Assembly: GCA_946478635.1 (NCBI GenBank)
Contig: CAMLCX010000162.1
Location: 1 to 9,477, forward strand
DNA: 9,477 nt
Direction of reading: 5' to 3'
From: an uncultured Pseudomonadota bacterium
Lineage (GTDB): Bacteria; Desulfobacterota_B; Binatia; UBA9968
Position 1 is the stretch's first letter. Every line of letters begins with the position of its first letter. Of the stretch, positions 5,461 to 9,477 are shown piece by piece. Both the position numbers and the translations under genes were made by a program. Under the pieces are notes generated by a model that did no database searches, was not told where the DNA came from, and worked only from the letters and a program-made list of their open reading frames with translations.

Positions 5461-6669
5461 ATGGAAAAAAACTTAATGCCTGTACCGATACTTCAAGATC
5501 TTACCGTCATCGAATGCGCGACTTTCGTCACCGGGCCCTATGCGACAGCTTTGCTCGCCGACCTTGGCGCGCGGGTGATCAAGATCGAGTCGCCGCCCCA
5601 AGGCGATCCCTATCGTTACTTCGCGCCGGACCCGTTTTTCAGTTTCAACTTCGCCCATCTCAATCGCAACAAAGAAAGCCTGGTGCTTGATCTCAAAACT
5701 GCGGAGGGCAGGGAGATTTGCCTCGAGCTTCTGAAAAAGGCCGATGTTTTCGTGGAAAACTTTCGGCCCGGAACCGCGGAGCGCCTGGGCATAGGCTATG
5801 AAGCGTTGCGCGGCGTCAATCCCAAGCTGGTTTATTGTTCGATCTCGGCCTTCGGCCAGAGCGGACCCTACGCCGACAAGCCCGGCTTCGATACTCTGGG
5901 ACAAGCGATGAGCGGACTATTGAGCTTGCTGAGCGATCCGAGCGAGCCGAAGGTGATGGGGATGGCGGTGTCCGACTACGTGACCGGGCTTTCCGCCGCC
6001 TATGGAATTCTTGGCGCATTGATGGGGCGGGAAAAAACGGGTGCCGGCTGCCGAGTTGAAACTTCACTCTTGCAAGCTACCTTGTCATTCATCGGCGAAA
6101 CCGCGGCCGGCTACCTGCGCACCGGCAATGTGCCCAATCGCATGGCGCGGGTGAAAAACGCCCACGCCTTCGCTTTCGTCTGCCGGGACGGCCGGCCGCT
6201 GGCGGTCCACTGTTCGGTGCCCGAAAAGTTTTGGCTGGCGCTCCTCAAGGCCGCCAATCGCATGGATATCGCTGCCGACGAACGCTTTAAACACAGAGAC
6301 GCGCGCCGTGAGAACTATGAAGCGCTGGAACAGGCGCTCGCGCCAACTTTTAAAGAAAAGACCCGGGACGAATGGTTGAAAATTTTACAAGCAGGCGACG
6401 TTCCGGCAGTGGCCCTTTATAACGTCGCCGAAGTGCTCGACGATCCCCAGGTCAAACATCTCGGACTCACGGAAGTCGTCGAGCATCCCAGCGCCGGCAG
6501 AATGGAGTTTATCCGCGGCCCCGTCCGTTATGAAAATCTAGTCCACGAAAGGTCCGCGCCGCCGCCGGTACTCGGCGAACAAAGTGATAAAGTCTTGCGC
6601 GAGTTGGGTCGCGTCGTGGCAGAGATTAACGATCTCCACACGCGCGGCATCACGCGGATCGTTCCATAA
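5461..6669 (+). CDS. Class III (CaiB/BaiF-type) CoA-transferase
   Basis: A 402-residue family III CoA-transferase that moves CoA from one acyl thioester to another carboxylic acid through an aspartyl-CoA intermediate. Examples of the family act on carnitine, formate/oxalate, bile acids and benzylsuccinate. Seen in order are the Rossmann-like start LQDLTVIECATFVTGPYAT (11-29), the CoA-contact region IKIESPPQGDPYR (40-52), NRNKESLVLDLK (68-79), and ENFRPGTAERLGIGYEAL (99-116). The active-site aspartate is D144 in KPGFDTLGQAMSG. ETSLLQA at 200-206 and the C-terminal NVAEVLDDPQV (321-331) are also typical. Length is normal, with no truncation. The start is supported by GGAAG at 5449-5453; a second in-frame ATG five codons on is less likely. 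It is the activation step of the presumed catabolic set. Substrate cannot be read from sequence. The next gene begins 48 bases after its stop. Confidence 0.93.
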   Translation: MEKNLMPVPILQDLTVIECATFVTGPYATALLADLGARVIKIESPPQGDPYRYFAPDPFFSFNFAHLNRNKESLVLDLKTAEGREICLELLKKADVFVENFRPGTAERLGIGYEALRGVNPKLVYCSISAFGQSGPYADKPGFDTLGQAMSGLLSLLSDPSEPKVMGMAVSDYVTGLSAAYGILGALMGREKTGAGCRVETSLLQATLSFIGETAAGYLRTGNVPNRMARVKNAHAFAFVCRDGRPLAVHCSVPEKFWLALLKAANRMDIAADERFKHRDARRENYEALEQALAPTFKEKTRDEWLKILQAGDVPAVALYNVAEVLDDPQVKHLGLTEVVEHPSAGRMEFIRGPVRYENLVHERSAPPPVLGEQSDKVLRELGRVVAEINDLHTRGITRIVP

Positions 6670-6681
6670 ATTCCACCGTTG

Positions 6682-6693
6682 GCCGGCGCCGGC
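6682..6693. repeat. Perfect 12-base palindrome between the CoA-transferase and protease genes
   Basis: GCCGGCGCCGGC is identical to its reverse complement and lies in the 48-base spacer, with no T run after it. It could be an operator or a cruciform-prone site, or chance in GC-rich DNA. Confidence 0.4.
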
Positions 6694-6717
6694 TGGTCGG
6701 GCGGCGGCCTTGCGATC

Positions 6718-8004
6718 ATGAAAAAATATATCCTCGGAGCCGCACTGCTGCTCACGCTCTTTTTGGGTGTTTTGCCGCAAAGTTGGCTCGCAGCCCAGAC
6801 CATCGGGGCGTCGACCCAGGACATCTTCAAGCAATTTTCAGAACACGTGGTGAAAATAGAAGTCGTCGAAACCGGGTCGGCTGCGAAGGCTTCCGTCGGT
6901 ACCGGGTTTTACGCCACAGGGGCCGGGCACATCGTCACCAACTACCACGTGGTTTCAAAACTCATTCACACTCCTGATCGTTATCGCATCGATGTCATCG
7001 ATGGCTCCGGACAACCGAGCCAGGCGGCGGTTCTCGGCGTCGACGTGGTCTACGACCTCGCGGTGCTGCGGACGAGCAAGCGGCCGAAAGGTTATCTCAC
7101 TCTCGAATCCAAGACGGTCGAGCAAGGAACGCGCCTTTACTCGCTCGGACATCCGCGCGATCTCGGCCTGACGATTGTTGAGGGAACCTATAATGGATTG
7201 TTGAAGCACAGCTTATATCCCAAGGTTCATTTTACCGGATCGCTCAATCCCGGCATGAGCGGCGGTCCGACGTTGACGCATGCCGGCCGGGTCGTTGGCG
7301 TCAACGTGGCTACCGAGGGCGAGCAGATCAGTTATCTAGTTCCCGCCGAACGCGTTATGGTGTTGCTCGAGCGAACGGCCGACGTCAAAGAACCAGCCGC
7401 CAAAACCTTTCTCGCTGAAGTCGGAAGTCAAATACATGCCAACCAGGCGCGCTATTTGTCGGGAATGTTTTTGAATAATACGCCGACCGTAACCCTGGGC
7501 CCCTATTCGCTACCGACCAAGCCGGCGGATTTCTTTCGCTGCTGGGCCGATGCCTTGCGCCGCAAAGAACTTCCCTATGTGGCGGTTACTCACGATTGCT
7601 CCACGGACGATTATCTTTTTGTGTCCAGCGAACAGTCGTCGGGTATCGTGCGTTTCTATCACCAGATGCTGTCCACCGGGGAGCTCAATCCGTTGCAGTT
7701 CTACACGTTGTATTCCGGCCAGTTTCAAGCGGGCAACAGCGCGGCGTTCGGCAATGAGGAAGAAGTGACGCGCTTCCGCTGCCAGACGCGCAACGTGCGA
7801 ACTCAAACCGGAAAGCTGAAGGCGGTCTTATGCGCGCGCCAATACGTCAAATTGCCGGGTCTTTATGACGCGGCTTTCAGAGTGGCTACGATCGGGGCGC
7901 GAAATGTCGGATTGGTGACGACGCTTAGCTTATCAGGCGCGAGTTTTGAAAATGTTCAGCTGCTGACGCGACGCTACATGGAGAACGTCAAGTGGCACCA
8001 CTAG
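6718..8004 (+). CDS. Exported trypsin-like serine protease with a novel C-terminal domain
   Basis: A 428-residue protein with an N-terminal signal peptide (MKKYILGAALLLTLFLG, likely cleavage near LAAQ at 24-27), so it acts in the periplasm or outside. The protease domain (about 35-220) is of the HtrA/S1C type. The triad is H77 in VTNYHVVS, D113 in VYDLAVL and S181 in NPGMSGGPT, with the usual SLGHPRDLG before it. No PDZ domain follows. Instead about 200 residues have no motif I recognise; they hold four cysteines (C275, C294, C355, C372) that could form two disulfides in the periplasm. The ATG at 6718 is chosen for the signal peptide; a TTG at 6679 would add 13 Gly-rich residues across a palindrome. 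The last 13 bases overlap the FHA membrane-protein gene, which makes the two a likely coupled unit. Confidence 0.85.
   Translation: MKKYILGAALLLTLFLGVLPQSWLAAQTIGASTQDIFKQFSEHVVKIEVVETGSAAKASVGTGFYATGAGHIVTNYHVVSKLIHTPDRYRIDVIDGSGQPSQAAVLGVDVVYDLAVLRTSKRPKGYLTLESKTVEQGTRLYSLGHPRDLGLTIVEGTYNGLLKHSLYPKVHFTGSLNPGMSGGPTLTHAGRVVGVNVATEGEQISYLVPAERVMVLLERTADVKEPAAKTFLAEVGSQIHANQARYLSGMFLNNTPTVTLGPYSLPTKPADFFRCWADALRRKELPYVAVTHDCSTDDYLFVSSEQSSGIVRFYHQMLSTGELNPLQFYTLYSGQFQAGNSAAFGNEEEVTRFRCQTRNVRTQTGKLKAVLCARQYVKLPGLYDAAFRVATIGARNVGLVTTLSLSGASFENVQLLTRRYMENVKWHH
7980..7983 (+). promoter_or_regulatory. Ribosome binding site for the GTG start of the FHA gene, inside the protease gene
   Basis: GGAG in the end of the protease coding sequence lies eight bases before the GTG at 7992. 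It supports a GTG start within the upstream gene and coupled translation. Confidence 0.6.
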
Positions 8005-8969
8005 GCTTCATTGAAATATTGGACGGCAAAGGCGCCGTGATCGAACGAATTCCCGTTGACTCACTGCCGATCAAGGTCGGTCGTGCTTACGCCAACGACG
8101 TCATTCTCAACGACCCCTATGTTTGTCCCTTGCATCTCGCGATCGGGCCGGACGAACAGGGGCGGTTGATCGCGCGCGACCTGGACAGTGTCAACGGCTT
8201 GCGCGGCGACAGCGGAGAAGAGCGGGTGTCGAGCTTGGAGATTCACTCCGGCAGCGAGTTTCGCGTCGGCCATACACACCTTCGTTACTGCAGTGTCGAT
8301 CATCCCCTTTCTCCGACCCTGGCGGACCGCGACGGCGGAAAATCGCGGTTGAGCTCTCCGTATGTCGCCGCGACCGCGGGCGCGGCGATTTTCACGCTGC
8401 TCTGCCTGGACGCGTATTTGACCACTGTGGATCGCGCGACTGTTGCGGCGATCGTCACGGAACCACTGACTACCTTCGCGATGCTGCTGGTCTGGGCGGG
8501 TTTATGGGCCCTGGCGAGCCGAATCATCGTTAGCCGGTTTCATTTTCCCGAGCATGCCGTCGTCGCTTGCGGTGCGATTGTCGGTTCTTTTGCGCTTGGC
8601 GCCTCGTCTGAATGGACGGAGTTTTTCTTCCCATCTATCCCGATCATCTGGATCGCAGGTCTTTTCGGCTCGGGAATGATACTGGCGGCGCTGGTCTACG
8701 GTCATCTCAAATTCGCCACAGCACTGCGGCGGCGTTCGCGCTTTTGGGCGGCGCTCGCGGTCAGCGTGGCCATGGCCGGCGTAAGTGCGATCTCTGACTT
8801 TGCGAGCCGGAGTAAGTTTTCCAATGTGATGGACTTCACGGGCATCGTGAAGCCGATCGATGTGGGCTTGTTGCCGACCATCACCGTGGATCAGTTCATT
8901 GACCGGAGCCAAAAACTAAAAACTGACCTCGACGCGCTCGTACACAAGGCCAGAGCGACGCAACCCTGA
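7992..8969 (+). CDS. FHA-domain membrane protein paired with the serine protease
   Basis: A 325-residue protein with a cytoplasmic forkhead-associated (phosphothreonine-binding) domain at about 5-105, followed by about five hydrophobic segments (near 124-143, 155-179, 187-206, 212-236, 251-269) and a 55-residue soluble tail. FHA landmarks present are G30-R31 (VGRAYANDV), H48 and N68-G69 (DSVNGL). The usual serine of SxxH is a cysteine (C45 in CPLH), so phosphopeptide binding may be altered. With five membrane passes and a cytosolic FHA domain, the tail (TITVDQFIDRSQKLKTDLDALV, 297-318 in part) would lie in the periplasm, where the protease acts. The start is GTG at 7992, overlapping the protease gene by 13 bases. 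I infer that it couples a cytoplasmic Ser/Thr-kinase signal to the protease; no kinase is in the window. Confidence 0.8.
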   Translation: MAPLGFIEILDGKGAVIERIPVDSLPIKVGRAYANDVILNDPYVCPLHLAIGPDEQGRLIARDLDSVNGLRGDSGEERVSSLEIHSGSEFRVGHTHLRYCSVDHPLSPTLADRDGGKSRLSSPYVAATAGAAIFTLLCLDAYLTTVDRATVAAIVTEPLTTFAMLLVWAGLWALASRIIVSRFHFPEHAVVACGAIVGSFALGASSEWTEFFFPSIPIIWIAGLFGSGMILAALVYGHLKFATALRRRSRFWAALAVSVAMAGVSAISDFASRSKFSNVMDFTGIVKPIDVGLLPTITVDQFIDRSQKLKTDLDALVHKARATQP

Positions 8970-8988
8970 GACCGAGACTCGCCGGCGA

Positions 8989-9017
8989 TTGACTTCAAAA
9001 TTTGCGCTGGCTAGTTT
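8989..9017 (+). promoter_or_regulatory. Candidate sigma-70-type promoter of the LLM oxidoreductase gene
   Basis: TTGACT (8989-8994) and TAGTTT (9012-9017) are 17 bases apart. The -35 matches at five of six positions, the -10 poorly. It lies in the 110-base gap before the LLM gene, with a leader of about 55 bases to its ATG. Confidence 0.3.
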
Positions 9018-9067
9018 ACGGAGGTTTTGGCGCACCGGTTCAGCTTTCAAAAAAAACAAAAGAGCAG

Positions 9068-9073
9068 AAGGGA
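9068..9073 (+). promoter_or_regulatory. Ribosome binding site of the LLM oxidoreductase gene
   Basis: AAGGGA lies six bases before the ATG at 9080, after an A-rich leader. Confidence 0.65.
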
Positions 9074-9079
9074 ATCGCG

Positions 9080-9477
9080 ATGATCTATGACGTGGAAATC
9101 AATTCGGCGGCACACTACCCCGCGGCCGACGTGCCGGGGCTGGTCGTTTTGGCGGAGCAGGTCGGCTTCGGCGCATTCTGGAAAGGCGAATCGAACAGCA
9201 CCGATCCTTTGGTCATGCTTTCGGCGGTGGCAAGCCGGACGAAAACCATCAAGCTCGGCACGGCGATCTATCATATTTACGGCCGGAGCCCGGTGACTTT
9301 GGGAATTCAATCGGCCACGTTACAAGATCTTTCCGGCGGCCGTTTGCTTCTCGGTCTCGGCGTTGCCAATAAGGCTATCGCGGGTTGGCACGGCGGCGTG
9401 TTCGATCGGCCGCTGAAGCGGGCGCGCGAATATATCGAAATCGTGCGCAAAGTCGCCGCCGGCGAGCGCGTCGAATA
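9080..9477 (+). CDS. LLM-class flavin-dependent oxidoreductase (3' end beyond window)
   Basis: The first 132 residues of a luciferase-like (bacterial luciferase/F420-dependent) monooxygenase or dehydrogenase. Visible landmarks are the N-terminal strand MIYDVEINSAAHYPAADV, LAEQVGFGAFWKGESNSTDP at 24-43, and TIKLGTAIYHIYGRSPVTLG at 56-75 (the cofactor-binding strand with its TA loop). LQDLSGGRLLLGLGVAN at 81-97 is the classic family signature. Family members are 300-350 residues, so about 60 percent lies outside the window. The start is ATG with AAGGGA six bases upstream. FMN or F420 use cannot be decided from this part; the GlyArgSer region with a TyrHis before it is typical of the F420-type proteins of actinobacterial and tectomicrobial lineages. 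The role in oxidative catabolism is inferred from the neighbouring CoA-transferase, hydrolase and lyase genes. Confidence 0.88.
   Translation, partial: MIYDVEINSAAHYPAADVPGLVVLAEQVGFGAFWKGESNSTDPLVMLSAVASRTKTIKLGTAIYHIYGRSPVTLGIQSATLQDLSGGRLLLGLGVANKAIAGWHGGVFDRPLKRAREYIEIVRKVAAGERVE

Noticed and set aside
6679..6717. TTG start that would lengthen the serine protease by 13 residues
   Set aside because: The added residues are Gly-rich and cross a palindrome, and the internal ATG starts an excellent signal peptide.
8970..8992. Stem-loop after the FHA gene as an intrinsic terminator
   Set aside because: CGCCGGCG is palindromic without a loop, and no T run follows it.

Overview
The window is moderately to highly GC-rich bacterial DNA, dense with genes and with short spacers. 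The gene families present are NMT1/SsuA-type substrate-binding proteins, a short citrate-synthase-fold lyase, an amidohydrolase-2 protein, an M24 peptidase-like protein, a class III CoA-transferase and an LLM flavin-dependent oxidoreductase. This mixture is typical of uncultivated soil or subsurface lineages such as deltaproteobacterial-like, Tectomicrobia/Rokubacteria-like or Binatota-like genomes. That placement is an inference from gene content only; there is no rRNA or marker gene here.

Left block (1-3094, minus strand): a probable operon read right to left. It starts with a decayed substrate-binding protein (signal peptide and first strand remain, then a frameshift and a large internal deletion), followed by an amidohydrolase-2 hydrolase/decarboxylase, a citryl-CoA lyase-like protein, and an intact substrate-binding protein that runs off the left edge. 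Both spacers between the intact genes carry short tandem repeats, including four perfectly phased octamers just ahead of the last gene. A divergent regulatory region (3095-3292) separates this operon from the plus-strand genes.

Middle block: an M24/creatinase-fold protein (3293-4540) that lacks the two metal-binding aspartates of the peptidases. Then, on the opposite strand, a small cassette: a short basic/helical ORF joined by a TAATG stop-start overlap to an AbiEii/DUF6036-like nucleotidyltransferase, which looks like a toxin-antitoxin or mobile two-gene unit inserted between metabolic genes. Next is a CaiB/BaiF-type class III CoA-transferase (5461-6669).

Right block: a two-gene unit at 6718-8969 made of an exported trypsin-like serine protease with an unrecognised C-terminal domain and a membrane protein with an N-terminal FHA domain. 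Their reading frames overlap by 13 bases. It is the best candidate here for a little-described signalling/proteolysis system. The window ends in an LLM-class (luciferase-like) oxidoreductase cut by the right edge, with its own candidate promoter.

Taken together, the enzymes suggest a catabolic island: uptake by an ABC system, activation or transfer of CoA, C-C bond cleavage, hydrolysis and flavin-dependent oxidation of an unidentified organic acid. The nucleotidyltransferase cassette and the protease/FHA pair are functionally separate from it. No tRNA, rRNA, CRISPR array, transposase or convincing intrinsic terminator was seen.
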